Below the pieces are notes generated by a model. It was not told the DNA's origin. It saw only the letters and a list, made by a program, of their open reading frames with translations, and ran no database searches. This document shows, one piece after another, positions 35,934 through 44,864 of a DNA stretch of 64,000 bases. Position numbers and translations under genes: made by a program. The DNA is from GCA-2720975 sp964469565 (GTDB taxonomy: Bacteria; Planctomycetota; UBA1135; GCA-002686595): NCBI GenBank assembly GCA_964469565.1, contig CAYXZD010000004.1, positions 62,001-126,000 on the forward strand. The letters are read 5' to 3'. Numbering within the stretch: the first letter of the stretch is position 1; each line of letters starts with the position of its first letter.

Positions 35934-36665
35934 ATGGGCGGCGCCCCAGAATCTTGGCGCCTCGTTCGCTCCTTCGATGGCGCACCTGAGTTCAACATGG
36001 GCTTTGACGAAGCCCTGCTCAATGACTCAGAAGCTGCCCCAACCGTGCGAGTCTATACTTGGTCGCCCGACACTCTGAGCCTGGGGTATTTTCAAAAATG
36101 GGGCTCCGTGCCGGGCAAGGAAGCGGCCGGGGCCATGGTCAGGCGCATTACAGGTGGCGGAGCGATTCACCACGTCCATGAACTGACCTTCTCTCTCGCC
36201 CTGGACGCGTCCCATGCCCTCGTACGGGGGCCTGTTGTGCGATCCTACGAGCGCATCCACGCTGCCGTGATGCAGGCACTCCGAACCTTGGGGGTCAACC
36301 CCGCCTTGGCTGGCCAGAACAGCCTCGACTCCGACCGCCAAGACACGGGCATGTGCTTCCACGCATCCACCCCCTTGGATGTGGTGTGGGGTGGCCGTAA
36401 GGGAGTAGGCTCCGCCCAACGAAGGAGAGGGGGGCGGGTGCTTCACCACGGGTCGATCAAGTTGGGCTCCAGTGACTTGGAAGGCGAGATTGCCACTCTG
36501 AGCGGGAAGGTCACCCCGCACGAAATGGCAGATTCCCTACTCGCAGCCATGGAGCAATGCTTTGGGGTGCAGTTTGACGAACAGGACGTCACGCAGGTAG
36601 AGCTCGAGCAGGCCCAAAGCCTAGGGGCACGTTATTCCTCAGAGGGATTCTTGCACAGAAAGTAA
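35934..36665 (+). CDS. lplA: Lipoate-protein ligase A family enzyme
   Basis: The 243-aa protein has biotin/lipoate ligase motifs: VYTWSPDTLSLGYFQ, MVRRITGGGAIHH (the RR-x-x-GGG-x-x-x-H motif) and WGGRKGVGSAQRRRG with the substrate-contacting lysine at 156, then VLHHGSIKLG. It would activate and transfer lipoate or octanoate to the lysine of GcvH encoded just upstream. Being under the glycine riboswitch links lipoylation to glycine supply. The ATG at 35934 is chosen because the earlier frame overlaps gcvH. The protein is short and lacks the C-terminal domain of long LplA enzymes, so an octanoyl- or lipoyl-transferase of the LipM/LipL type is possible. Confidence 0.88.
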   Translation: MGGAPESWRLVRSFDGAPEFNMGFDEALLNDSEAAPTVRVYTWSPDTLSLGYFQKWGSVPGKEAAGAMVRRITGGGAIHHVHELTFSLALDASHALVRGPVVRSYERIHAAVMQALRTLGVNPALAGQNSLDSDRQDTGMCFHASTPLDVVWGGRKGVGSAQRRRGGRVLHHGSIKLGSSDLEGEIATLSGKVTPHEMADSLLAAMEQCFGVQFDEQDVTQVELEQAQSLGARYSSEGFLHRK

Positions 36666-36710
36666 GCTGGCCCGCACTCGTCTCAAGCTCGACCTTAGGC
36701 TGCAGATGCC

Positions 36711-37436
36711 CTAGGAGTCGAGGAACACGACCTCAAGCCACCATGGCTCCACGCTCTGAACGGAGATGCTGCAGCCCACCACGGGCACTGCAGGTGAAAC
36801 TGTCTTGGGGCGCCAAGCATCGGGTTTGGGGCGATCACAAGTCCAGCCCTGCTTGATGGCCGCATCCAACAGTGCATTGGTGAGCATGGGACCCGTGGCC
36901 CCACCAGCGACGCTACAGGTTAGCTGCCCCGACGAAATGGCTCCATCGACGGCTGAACGCCCTATGGCGTTTACAGTCAACTGAGTGGCGCTCTGACAAC
37001 TCGCTGGACGAGTCAAGCGCACGAGCTTCGGCGCAGCGTTGCACGCGCTCACGACCACGGTCAAGCCCGACCCAATGCGAACACGCAACGCGGTTATCCC
37101 CTCCACAAACAGCTCTCCCCTTCTACTCGAAACCCCACCGGTGCCGCTGTCCACGCCCGAATACATACTCTTCAAACCACGCGCCACAAGGGTCTGGCTC
37201 ACCACATGGGCAACGTCCCTGCCAGTGGAACCTGGAGCCACATACATGGACACGTCGACGGTGGCGAATGAGCGCTGCTCTTGAGTGGGGGTCAAGTATT
37301 GCAACTCAAGCTCTAGGAGTGCCCCGTGCTGTTGAGCCACGCCCGAAAAACTCAATTGGGCGAGCCCCTGTGCAACCGCAGCGGGAGCACTCCAGCACAG
37401 GAGACAGGAGACGGCCATCAGGTAGAGGATTCGCAT
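36711..37436 (-). CDS. Secreted protein of unknown function
   Basis: The 241-aa protein starts MRILYLMAVSCLLCWSAPAA and has a signal peptide ending near AVAQG. The mature part begins LAQLSFSGVAQQHGALLELE and has a beta-rich pattern with three regions: YLTPTQEQRSFATVDVSMYV, GELFVEGITALRVRIGSGL, and a C-terminal half with several Cys (SACNAAP, ASCQSAT, LTCSVAGG, GWTCDRP, VVGCSIS). No family is recognised. The long upstream frame extension is discarded because it covers the tRNA. It converges with the lipoate ligase gene with 45 bases between the stops. Confidence 0.6.
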   Translation of the reverse strand: MRILYLMAVSCLLCWSAPAAVAQGLAQLSFSGVAQQHGALLELELQYLTPTQEQRSFATVDVSMYVAPGSTGRDVAHVVSQTLVARGLKSMYSGVDSGTGGVSSRRGELFVEGITALRVRIGSGLTVVVSACNAAPKLVRLTRPASCQSATQLTVNAIGRSAVDGAISSGQLTCSVAGGATGPMLTNALLDAAIKQGWTCDRPKPDAWRPKTVSPAVPVVGCSISVQSVEPWWLEVVFLDS

Positions 37437-37636
37437 GGGAGTAGTTCGGGCAATTCGTGGGAGAAGCTCAGTCACAGTGAATGCGTACACTACACCTGAG
37501 ACGGTAGACCACCGGGGGTATTCCCGAAGAGGTTGACCAGCGGCCATCGCAGGACAGGTCCCCCCCCCGGACCTCCAAAGCCGAGGAATTGGCGCCCCAG
37601 AGGCACAACTCGCCCCCTGAAACTCCCTTGCAAGAG

Positions 37637-37711
37637 TGGTTACCCCGCCAGGACTCGAACCTGAAATGACTGGACCAAAACCAGTTGTGTTGCCAATTAC
37701 ACCACGGGGTA
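37637..37711 (-). tRNA. tRNA-Gln (anticodon TTG)
   Basis: The reverse complement folds as a 75-base tRNA: acceptor stem TACCCCG/CGGGGTA, D stem GTGT/ACAC, anticodon stem ACTGG/CCAGT around TTTTGGT, T stem TCAGG/CCTGG around TTCGAGT. The discriminator is A and CCA is encoded. Loop position 34-36 reads TTG, giving Gln (codon CAA). It lies 65 bases after the cinA stop on the same strand. Confidence 0.93.
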
Positions 37712-37776
37712 ACGCTGGTTTGCGGCGACAGGTTAGCAACGCAACGGCCCAGAGTGGATCCCTCGGCCGAGGATTT

Positions 37777-39042
37777 TCACTCCAGAGGCCGGCCCATGAG
37801 GGTCTTCCAGGCCATGCTCAGCGCTTGGGCCGTGGCCCAGGCTCTGATTCGTTCCCGACCAGCCGGGGGCCAGCGGCGCTCTAGGCTGACGGTCCGGCCC
37901 TCAAAATGCACACCCAACCAGACCAGTCCAACGGGTTTGTCCGGGCTCCCCCCTCCAGGGCCGGCGATCCCGGTGGTTGAGAGGGCAAGAGCTGCCCCAG
38001 ACCGTTCGGCCGCGAGGCGCGCCATGGCCCGAGCCACTGGGCCTGAAACAGCACCGTGCTCTGCTATCAAGGCCGGATCGAGGCCGAGCTGTTCGACCTT
38101 GGCCTCATTGGAATAAGTCACCCAGCCCTGTTCGAACGCCGAGCTGATACCCGCTACGCCCGTGATGGCTTGGGCCACGGCCCCGCCCGTGCAAGACTCT
38201 GCCGTGCTCAGCTTCAGACCCCTGTCCAGCAGGAGCTGCCCCAAGACTTGGGCAAGGCAAGGCTCTGCTTCACTGAAGATGTGTTCACCGAATTGCTCAC
38301 GAAACTCTGCACTGCGGACATCGAGGGTGGACTGCACCTCAGAGGCTTGCAATCCCTCTGCGACGAGGCGCACCGCGAGGATCCCATCCACCGCCGTGAC
38401 TCCCATCAACGGATTCGCCCCACGCTGCATCCAAGCACCCACCCGATCAGCAAAGACACTCTCACTCAGGTTGAACAAGTAGAATCGCTGTACGAGCCGC
38501 ACTCGTTTTGAGTCCAAACTCGCTAACCACGGTTCCAAGTGTTCAGACAGCATCGGTTGAAACTCTCGGGGAGGCCCGGGAAATGCGAACACCGGACAGC
38601 CGTGCAAGTCGACTTGGAATCCAGGCGCACTCCCCCATGAGTTCAGGAGCACGCGCGCACCGACCGGAATAAGTGCTTGACGTTCATTGGATGCGGGCAT
38701 GGGCCGCCCGCTAGCCTCGTACCAAGTGCGTATCTGTGACATGGCCTCATCGTTAGGGGCGAGGCCAGTTCCCGCCGCCTCAGCGACCCCATGGCGAGTG
38801 AGATCGTCCCGAGTGGGCCCCAGTCCGCCACTGATCACTACCAAGTCGTGGCAAGAGCAGAGCTCCTCGAGGGCCGAGCAGATTTGCTCTGTGCTATCCC
38901 CGACACACACCACCCGGCCCACCTGCCATCCATGCTCGCCGAGCAGGCGAGCTAGGGTTGGAGAGTTCAAATCGACCTGCGAGCCGTCGAGCAGTTCGTC
39001 CCCGATGGCTAGGGCCGCTGCACGGCCCTCCCCGGCTCTCAT
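37777..39042 (-). CDS. cinA: CinA family protein: molybdopterin-binding-like domain with nicotinamide-nucleotide amidase
   Basis: The 421-aa protein has the two CinA domains. The N-terminal domain, about residues 1 to 170, has the MoeA/MogA-like pattern AAALAIGDELLDGSQVDLNS, VISGGLGPTRDDLTR and VFAFPGPPREFQPML. The C-terminal PncC-type domain has LSTAESCTGGAVAQAITGVA, GWVTYSNEAKVEQLG, HGAVSGPVARAMA and STTGIAGPGGGSPDKPVG. PncC deamidates nicotinamide mononucleotide in NAD recycling; the N-domain in some CinA proteins hydrolyses ADP-ribose. The start overlaps the tatC stop by four bases. Confidence 0.94.
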   Translation of the reverse strand: MRAGEGRAAALAIGDELLDGSQVDLNSPTLARLLGEHGWQVGRVVCVGDSTEQICSALEELCSCHDLVVISGGLGPTRDDLTRHGVAEAAGTGLAPNDEAMSQIRTWYEASGRPMPASNERQALIPVGARVLLNSWGSAPGFQVDLHGCPVFAFPGPPREFQPMLSEHLEPWLASLDSKRVRLVQRFYLFNLSESVFADRVGAWMQRGANPLMGVTAVDGILAVRLVAEGLQASEVQSTLDVRSAEFREQFGEHIFSEAEPCLAQVLGQLLLDRGLKLSTAESCTGGAVAQAITGVAGISSAFEQGWVTYSNEAKVEQLGLDPALIAEHGAVSGPVARAMARLAAERSGAALALSTTGIAGPGGGSPDKPVGLVWLGVHFEGRTVSLERRWPPAGRERIRAWATAQALSMAWKTLMGRPLE

Positions 39043-39998
39043 GACTTTCCCGGACCTGAGATCCCGGTCGTAAAAAATCGACCCAGCCAGATCCCTGCCT
39101 CGTACAGAACCACGATGGGAATTGCCATGCCCATCTGGGTGAAGGGGTCAGGCGGCGTAATCAGCGCAGCTACGAGGAGCGACCCAACGAGCATGTGGCG
39201 GCGGTACTTCGCAAAAGTATCTGGCTCGATGAGATCCATTTTCGCGGCGGCCATCATGATCACGGGCAGTTGGAACACGAGGCCGAGGGCGAGGGTCAAG
39301 CCTGTCAAGAAGGTCCAGTAGTTGCCGACTGTCTCAAAGTACTGGATCTCCGTCAGCGTGATTCGCGCGAGAAAATACAGGGCGTTGGGAACCATCACGT
39401 AGTACCCAAACAGAATTCCCGCTCCGAACAAGATGACTGAGAATGGGAAGTAGCGATAGACCGTCTGGCGCTCGACCTTGTACAAGCCGGCTGCAACAAA
39501 TTGCCAAACCTGCCACAACACAACAGGCCCGCTGAGGATGAGGCCCACGAAGAGGCACATCTTCATCAGAAAAAGGAACCCGTGGGAAGCCGCGTCCCCT
39601 TTCATTCGATCGGGAACTCGAAGATCGGACCGCAGAATCTTGAGCTCGGGATATCCCGGCTCTTCGAACCACTCGCGCCATTCCTCCTTTCCAAGCTGTT
39701 CGGACACGCCCGCAGCTGCGCTATGTTCCGCCTCCGCAATAGCCTCGTCAGCCAGCTCGAACAGATCCGCATTCAATCGATCTCGCGCTTGGACGTAAGG
39801 ATCTCGAATCCACTCGCCCAGTGGATCCTGGAACCCCCAACAGACGCCGAAAGCCACAGCCACGGCAAGCGCTGATCGAAACAGGCGCATGCGAAGTTCC
39901 TCCAGGTGCTCACCGAGAGTCATGCGCACGCCCCCTTCCGCCTCCTTCGCAGTGGGTTCCCCCGGCCGTTGAGGCGGAGTTGGGATATGCTCGACCAT
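39039..39998 (-). CDS. tatC: Sec-independent translocase subunit TatC
   Basis: The 319-aa protein has the TatC start MTLGEHLEELRMRLFRSALA in the cytoplasmic end, with the conserved HLEELR. Six transmembrane segments follow, including LYKVERQTVYRYFPF (conserved loop with FxxxGxxFxY-like FGAGILFGYY) and LVAALITPPDPFTQMGMAIP, a late TatC motif. It forms the twin-arginine recognition core for folded protein export. It is about 60 residues longer than E. coli TatC because of an insert of about 70 residues between helices 1 and 2 (DPYVQARDRLNADLFEL to RVPDRMKGDAASH). TatA/B genes are not in the window. Confidence 0.94.
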   Translation of the reverse strand: MVEHIPTPPQRPGEPTAKEAEGGVRMTLGEHLEELRMRLFRSALAVAVAFGVCWGFQDPLGEWIRDPYVQARDRLNADLFELADEAIAEAEHSAAAGVSEQLGKEEWREWFEEPGYPELKILRSDLRVPDRMKGDAASHGFLFLMKMCLFVGLILSGPVVLWQVWQFVAAGLYKVERQTVYRYFPFSVILFGAGILFGYYVMVPNALYFLARITLTEIQYFETVGNYWTFLTGLTLALGLVFQLPVIMMAAAKMDLIEPDTFAKYRRHMLVGSLLVAALITPPDPFTQMGMAIPIVVLYEAGIWLGRFFTTGISGPGKS

Positions 39999-40106
39999 GT
40001 CTGAACTAGGGTGGAATTCGAGTGCGCGGATGATTCCGGCAAGGGCATCTCGGTGACTCGGATGCGCAGAGTACTGTCAAAGACTAACCCACAGCGCAGG
40101 CGGATC

Positions 40107-40143
40107 AAAAAAAGAAGCGGGCGAGCCAAGAAGCTCGCCCGCT
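40107..40143 (-). terminator. Intrinsic terminator of the coiled-coil membrane protein gene
   Basis: On the reverse strand an 11-base-pair GC-rich stem (AGCGGGCGAGC/GCTCGCCCGCT) with a six-base loop is followed shortly by seven T. It lies 54 bases after the stop at 40197, a textbook intrinsic terminator. Confidence 0.93.
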
Positions 40144-40196
40144 CGTGCATTGACCCGCCCGCAGCCAAGGGGCAGCGGATGAGGAATCAGCCCCGC

Positions 40197-41453
40197 CTAC
40201 TTGCGGAAGTACTGTCGCAGGTCGTTTATCGAGATCGTATAGACGCCCTGCGCTTGAGCATTCTGATACTCAGCCAGCTCTGAGGGTTGAATGGGCTCCT
40301 CACTTGGTTCGCCATCGGCGTCCACAAACAATGGACCGCCCACGATGAGATAGTTCGTCGTCAGGTCGAGGGAGTCCTGAACGGTGATGCCCACGCTCTC
40401 AAGCAGGCTACGCACCTCGGATCCATTGTAGGCTCCCGAGAAACGGCCCACCATGACGGCGTAGCGCTCGCCATTGGGGTCAAAGATGGGGTTGTAGATC
40501 TTGTCGCGGGAACCCACGGGGTCGTAGGGGTCAGCCTCGTTATAAATCCGCACCTTAGCGCGATTCTCTTCCACTTCGGTGACCTGAGCCCACCCCTTGG
40601 TTTGTCCCAAGGTAGAGGGGTTGGGGTTACCCGTGCGGACCTCAAACACCATGCCACGGCTCACGCGGCTGGCAGCACCGCGGTTAATCCAGCCTGTCAT
40701 CAAGTTGCGTGAGACCGCCAAGATTTCCCCGTCCGGCCCTGCTTCTTCGCGCAGGACCTTCAATTGACGGTTCAAGGCCGCCGCGCGCGTGGTGGCTGCG
40801 GATGCGTTCTGGGCGGCTAGGGCTGTGACGTCATCCGTTTCACCCTTGGCTGCAACGAGGTCCGCGTTGAGTTGATTGACCGTCGAGCGCAGCTGAGCGA
40901 TGTCGTTTTCAAGACGCGCCTTTTCATCGCCGGCCTGCTGCTCCAGATCGGAGTAGTCTTGAGAAGCCTTGCTGATTTTGCCTTCCAGATCTGAGGAGAT
41001 CGAACGGTTGGCGTTCTCGGCGGCAGACAGCCGACCCTCTGTGTTGGTGAGCTGCGTTTTCAAGTTGGCGAGTTCGCCGTCCTTCTTGCGCAGGGCATCA
41101 ATGATCGGCTGAATGGCCTGCTCGTAGTCCTTGACGGACTCGGGCATGGTAATCACGGCCCGTAGGCTATCGAGGCCCGTCCCGGCAATAGAAGGGTCGC
41201 TCAACGCACCCGTCACCGCACGGTCGTAAAAGCCCAACACCTTCGAAAGGGCTAGGGTCTTGCGAAGCTCGGCATCGTACTTGTCTGAGGCTTCAGCGGC
41301 ATCGGCTCGCGCCGTGGCAGCCTGGCCCTTTGCGATTGTCGCTGCATCGTTGGACACAAAGCCGAATCCTAGGGCGACAAAGAAGAGGACGATTACAACG
41401 ATCATCCAAGCTGCGGAGACACGGGCAGCACCACGCTGCGAACGCTTATTCAT
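40197..41453 (-). CDS. Membrane-anchored coiled-coil protein with BRCT-like C-terminus
   Basis: The 418-aa protein has one N-terminal transmembrane segment (AAWMIVVIVLFFVALGFGFV) preceded by basic residues. Residues of about 40 to 240 are charged helix with heptad spacing (SKASQDYSDLEQQAGDEKAR), a predicted coiled coil. A small beta region follows (INRGAASRVSRGMVFEV, GWAQVTEVEENRAKVRI). The last 90 residues (ERYAVMVGRFSGAYNGSEVR, SLLESVGITVQDSLDLTTNY and LIVGG) read like a BRCT fold, including the glycine after the first strand, the T-x-Y-L-I-V-G strand and a closing hydrophobic helix. Its function is unknown. A strong terminator follows. Confidence 0.7.
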   Translation of the reverse strand: MNKRSQRGAARVSAAWMIVVIVLFFVALGFGFVSNDAATIAKGQAATARADAAEASDKYDAELRKTLALSKVLGFYDRAVTGALSDPSIAGTGLDSLRAVITMPESVKDYEQAIQPIIDALRKKDGELANLKTQLTNTEGRLSAAENANRSISSDLEGKISKASQDYSDLEQQAGDEKARLENDIAQLRSTVNQLNADLVAAKGETDDVTALAAQNASAATTRAAALNRQLKVLREEAGPDGEILAVSRNLMTGWINRGAASRVSRGMVFEVRTGNPNPSTLGQTKGWAQVTEVEENRAKVRIYNEADPYDPVGSRDKIYNPIFDPNGERYAVMVGRFSGAYNGSEVRSLLESVGITVQDSLDLTTNYLIVGGPLFVDADGEPSEEPIQPSELAEYQNAQAQGVYTISINDLRQYFRK

Positions 41454-42054
41454 GCTGGCAGATCCTGATCAGAGTCCGAGTCGTGCCCACTGGGGCAGGC
41501 CATCGGACAGATACCATTGGGGAGGGTGGATGGCTGAGCCGAACCTCTGGGGTCCGTAAGCAGCCCTGGGGGGATTGTGGGAAACGGGCAGAAAGGCCGT
41601 TTCGTGGGCTTGTAGATAACCGAAGGGGGCCTCCACGGCAAGGCGAAAGCCCCTTCTTGAGCTGATCCGAGGGCCCAATGTCGGCCCAGAGTCGGTCCAG
41701 AGTCGGCCCAGAGCAGAATCGGCCGGCCCATGGGGCGCGCTGCTGGGGCAGCTGCCACTTAAGAAGGGGCAGGATTGACTCTTGGGCACCGACTGCCCCT
41801 TCACCCGGCTTGCCGGCTCGGCCCAAGTCCGGATTTGGAGGGCGGAGGTCATGCGCTGGGGGCTGACTCGGGGTGGCTGGGGAATCTGCACGGGAGGATT
41901 GGGGGGAGTGTGAGGGGTTTCCCCTAGTGTCAGGGGTGCCCAGGCGTGATGATCTGGGAGCACGCCCGGCGTGAAGGGCCTCACAGGCCCGTTCTACCCC
42001 ACCCAGACGGGCGAGTTTCCATCCCCGGCTCAGCCACTCGCCAATCCTTTCCAC
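41454..42054. other. 600-base intergenic region with short repeats
   Basis: No gene is supported here, despite overlapping open frames on the reverse strand that are Pro-rich and lack features. It holds three 11-base direct repeats (GTCGGYCCAGA) at 41680-41712 and a seven-base-pair hairpin (GAAACGG/CCGTTTC) at 41581-41603. Both divergent genes, at 41453 and 42055, must be promoted from this region, but no convincing -35/-10 pair is seen. Confidence 0.5.
41680..41712. repeat. Three tandem 11-base repeats
   Basis: GTCGGCCCAGA, GTCGGTCCAGA and GTCGGCCCAGA follow each other without gaps, with one base changed in the middle copy. They could be an operator array between divergent genes, or simple slippage repeats. 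Confidence 0.7.
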
Positions 42055-42705
42055 GTGCCTCCCTCTCCCCAGCCCCCCACCCCCCCACCGCATCCCCACA
42101 GCCTTATCCTAGGCGTGATGGGCGGGATCGCCTCAGGCAAGTCAGCGGTGGCCCGGGCGCTCGCAGACCCCCACGGTGTCCATATCGATGCTGACGCCCT
42201 TGCGAGCGAGGTGCTTTTCTCACCCGAGCTCGCGCCCAGGTTAGTCGAGACCTTTGGTGAGGAGGTCCTAGATCGAGACGGTCGGCCCCGCAGGGAGTAC
42301 CTAGCCCAAGCTGTGTTCAACAACCCTGCCCTACGAGAATCCTTGGAGGACTGGATCCACCCGGCGGTTCGTGCGAGGATCTTAGCAGGCCTGAACGAGG
42401 CTCAGGAGGAAGGCGCGCAACCCATTGTGCTCGACGTCCCCCTGCTCCTCGAAAACGAACATGAGCACGGGCTCGTGGACCGCTGTCAGGTCTTGGTTTT
42501 CGTGGACTCACACGCGTCCGTGCGCGATCAGCGCGCCCGCCAACAGAGGGGTTGGCAAGCAGGTGAGGTCGCCCGCCGCGAAGCCGCGCAACTTCCCCTA
42601 TCACAAAAACGTGACCGCGCGCACCACGTGCTGGTCAACGATGGCTCTCCAGAACAACTGGAACAAGCCATCACTCACCTTCGGGCCGAACTCGGCCTGC
42701 CCTAA
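42055..42705 (+). CDS. coaE: Dephospho-CoA kinase
   Basis: The protein from the GTG at 42055 is 216 aa and has the CoaE P-loop LILGVMGGIASGKSAVARAL, then HIDADALASEVLF, DREYLAQ-type segment RPRREYLAQAVFNNPALRES and VLDVPLLLEN, all typical of the enzyme. It phosphorylates dephospho-CoA in the last step of CoA synthesis. The N-terminus before the P-loop (PPSPQPPTPPPHPH) is odd and Pro-rich. The true start is uncertain: GTG codons at 41971 and 42055 are possible, and the later one is chosen because it is nearer the domain. rho follows after 20 bases. Confidence 0.9.
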   Translation: MPPSPQPPTPPPHPHSLILGVMGGIASGKSAVARALADPHGVHIDADALASEVLFSPELAPRLVETFGEEVLDRDGRPRREYLAQAVFNNPALRESLEDWIHPAVRARILAGLNEAQEEGAQPIVLDVPLLLENEHEHGLVDRCQVLVFVDSHASVRDQRARQQRGWQAGEVARREAAQLPLSQKRDRAHHVLVNDGSPEQLEQAITHLRAELGLP

Positions 42706-42725
42706 CCCATCCCCCCTACTCGGCC

Positions 42726-44171
42726 ATGGCCCACACCAAGACCAAGCGTCCCTTCAAGCCCAAGAAATTCGGCGGCCCCAAGCCCAAGCCCGCCAAGCCC
42801 GGCGGTGTCTTCATCGACTTCCATGCTCTGCCCGAGCCACTCGACAAGGATGAGTACAAGGAGCTCATCAAGGGACTGCCCAAGCGCAAGGGGCGCACCA
42901 AGCCCAAACCCGTCGAGCACAGCGCCCTGCTTGAGGTCAACCTCAATGGAATGCACGACGTCGCGGCCGATGAAAAGGTACCCGACTTTGCAGGACGCAA
43001 TCGCAAGAATGCGGTCTGGGAAATCACCCAGCACCGGCTAAACAGTCACGTGCCGGTCATCGTAGAAGGCGTCCTCGACGAACACGGAAAGGACCACTAC
43101 TTCCTGCGCACCCACAACACCGACTACATCCCCTCAGAGGAAGACGTCTTTGTCCCAGCCGCTCTGCGCGAACAATTCGGGCTGGTCCAAGGGATGACTG
43201 TACGCGGCTCCTTGCGACCCAATCGCGAGGGTGAAAAGTATCTATGCCTGCACGACGTGGAACTCATCGATGGGGCCGACCCCGAGAATGCCACAGGCCG
43301 GGCCCCCTTCAAGGAACTCGTACCCCTGTATCCCGAGCAGCGCATCATTTTAGAAGGCGCGGATGACAATCCCCTCGAAATGCGGATCGTGGATCTGATC
43401 ACCCCCGTGGGGCGCGGCCAGCGGGGGCTGATCGTGGCTCCTCCGCGAACTGGCAAGACAGTCCTGCTGCAAATGCTGGCCAAATCAGTGGTGGCCAACG
43501 CACCCGATGCCCACCTCATCATCTTGCTAGTGGATGAACGGCCTGAAGAGGTCACCGACTTCGAACGCAGCGTGACGGGCGAAAAGGTTGAAGTGGTGAG
43601 TTCCACATTTGACGAGCCCGCCGCACGCCACATTCAGGTGGCCGAACGTGTGATCGAGAAGGCCAAACACATGGTCGAGGCAGGATTGGATGTGGTCATC
43701 CTGCTGGACTCGATCACGCGCCTAGCACGATCATGCAATGTGGAGGCACCCAGCAACGGCAAACTCCTCTCTGGCGGCCTTGAAGCGACCGCCTTGCAGT
43801 TCCCCAAACGGTTCTTCGGCGCAGCTCGAAACATCGAGGACGGTGGATCCCTCACCATCCTTGGCACGGCTCTGATCGAGACTGGCTCGAAGATGGACGA
43901 AGTGATCTTTGAGGAGTTCAAGGGGACTGGCAACATGGAAATCGTCCTCGATCGGCGCATTTCCGATCGCCGCATCTTCCCCGCCATCGATATCAATCGT
44001 TCGGGCACTCGCAAGGAGGAGCTGCTGTTCACACCCGAGGAGATTGAACGCATTTGGATGCTGCGCAAGGTGTTGAATGAACTTGACCCTGTCGAGGCCA
44101 TGGAGATGCTGATCCAGAAGATGCGCAAGACGAGCGTCAACGCTGAGTTCTTGATGACCATCGGAAGCTGA
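42726..44171 (+). CDS. rho: Transcription termination factor Rho
   Basis: The 481-aa protein has the Rho core: the RNA-binding fold (HYFLRTHNTDYIPSEEDVFV), then the P-loop GLIVAPPRTGKTVLLQMLAK with lysine 244, Walker B VVILLDSITRLARS, the Q/R-loop area APSNGKLLSGGLEATALQFP and KRFFGAARNIEDGGSLTILG. It is a hexameric RNA-dependent ATPase that ends transcription. The N-terminal 45 residues are a Lys/Pro-rich tail (KRPFKPKKFGGPKPKPAKPG) and the usual N-terminal helix bundle is weakly conserved, possibly extra RNA contacts. The protein starts 20 bases after coaE. Confidence 0.98.
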   Translation: MAHTKTKRPFKPKKFGGPKPKPAKPGGVFIDFHALPEPLDKDEYKELIKGLPKRKGRTKPKPVEHSALLEVNLNGMHDVAADEKVPDFAGRNRKNAVWEITQHRLNSHVPVIVEGVLDEHGKDHYFLRTHNTDYIPSEEDVFVPAALREQFGLVQGMTVRGSLRPNREGEKYLCLHDVELIDGADPENATGRAPFKELVPLYPEQRIILEGADDNPLEMRIVDLITPVGRGQRGLIVAPPRTGKTVLLQMLAKSVVANAPDAHLIILLVDERPEEVTDFERSVTGEKVEVVSSTFDEPAARHIQVAERVIEKAKHMVEAGLDVVILLDSITRLARSCNVEAPSNGKLLSGGLEATALQFPKRFFGAARNIEDGGSLTILGTALIETGSKMDEVIFEEFKGTGNMEIVLDRRISDRRIFPAIDINRSGTRKEELLFTPEEIERIWMLRKVLNELDPVEAMEMLIQKMRKTSVNAEFLMTIGS

Positions 44172-44610
44172 CCAGGAGGGAGACTGCTCCCTAGAACTCG
44201 CTCCTCGGGCATTAGGGTGAACACCCGAGCCTCCCCTAGCCCTAGCTCTCAGGCTGACCCCTGAGAACACGGTCCACAACCGAAATCCTTCATAGAACGG
44301 CCAGCCCGGGTTGTCCGCTAGTCCAAGAGCCCCTCAACAGTGCATGACCTTGCCGACAGCTGCGGTTTGTCCTAGCGACAACCAGTCCTGGGCTAGCAGC
44401 GGTGCGTGCAAACCGCACTTGCCCTGGCCCTTTCCCTCCTCCGGTTTCATTGACTTCTTCCCATCACCCGCCCTACTGTCGCTTTCCAGTCAGATTCCCA
44501 TGCAAGAGTCCGACTTTGTGATCGGTGCTGCCCAAAGCTCCTGGCCCAAGGCATCTACCTAGAGACCAACGCGGCCGGCTGGACAGTAGTGCTCACACGT
44601 TGCGGGCCGG

Positions 44611-44664
44611 TGCCTAACTATGGATGCCTAGCTATGGATGCCTAGCTCTGGATGCCTGACTCAG
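44611..44664. repeat. 14-base tandem repeat, about four copies
   Basis: Units TGCCTAACTATGGA, TGCCTAGCTATGGA and TGCCTAGCTCTGGA follow each other, then a diverged TGCCTGACTCAG. They lie in the decayed region beside the IS3 remnant. Confidence 0.85.
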
Positions 44665-44864
44665 TACGTACGGCAACCACAACCCTACCGTCACATCTAG
44701 AAACCAACTCTCGGTCATACCTATCCATTGGCTTCCTTATCGGATTCTGAGGTGATCCCGGAGGAAACCTCGGGGTCTGTCCGGCAGTTGGCTTTCATAA
44801 GAACTGGACCGATTTTCAGGGTTATGTCACGTTGATCTCGGCGTTGCTGCCAACTACTTTTGAC

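Noticed and set aside
41469..41984. Reverse-strand open frame of 171 codons
   Set aside because: Pro- and Arg-rich translation without motif, in a region with overlapping open frames on both strands.
44179..44229. Terminator after rho
   Set aside because: Two short hairpins are present but no T run follows, so an intrinsic terminator is not supported.
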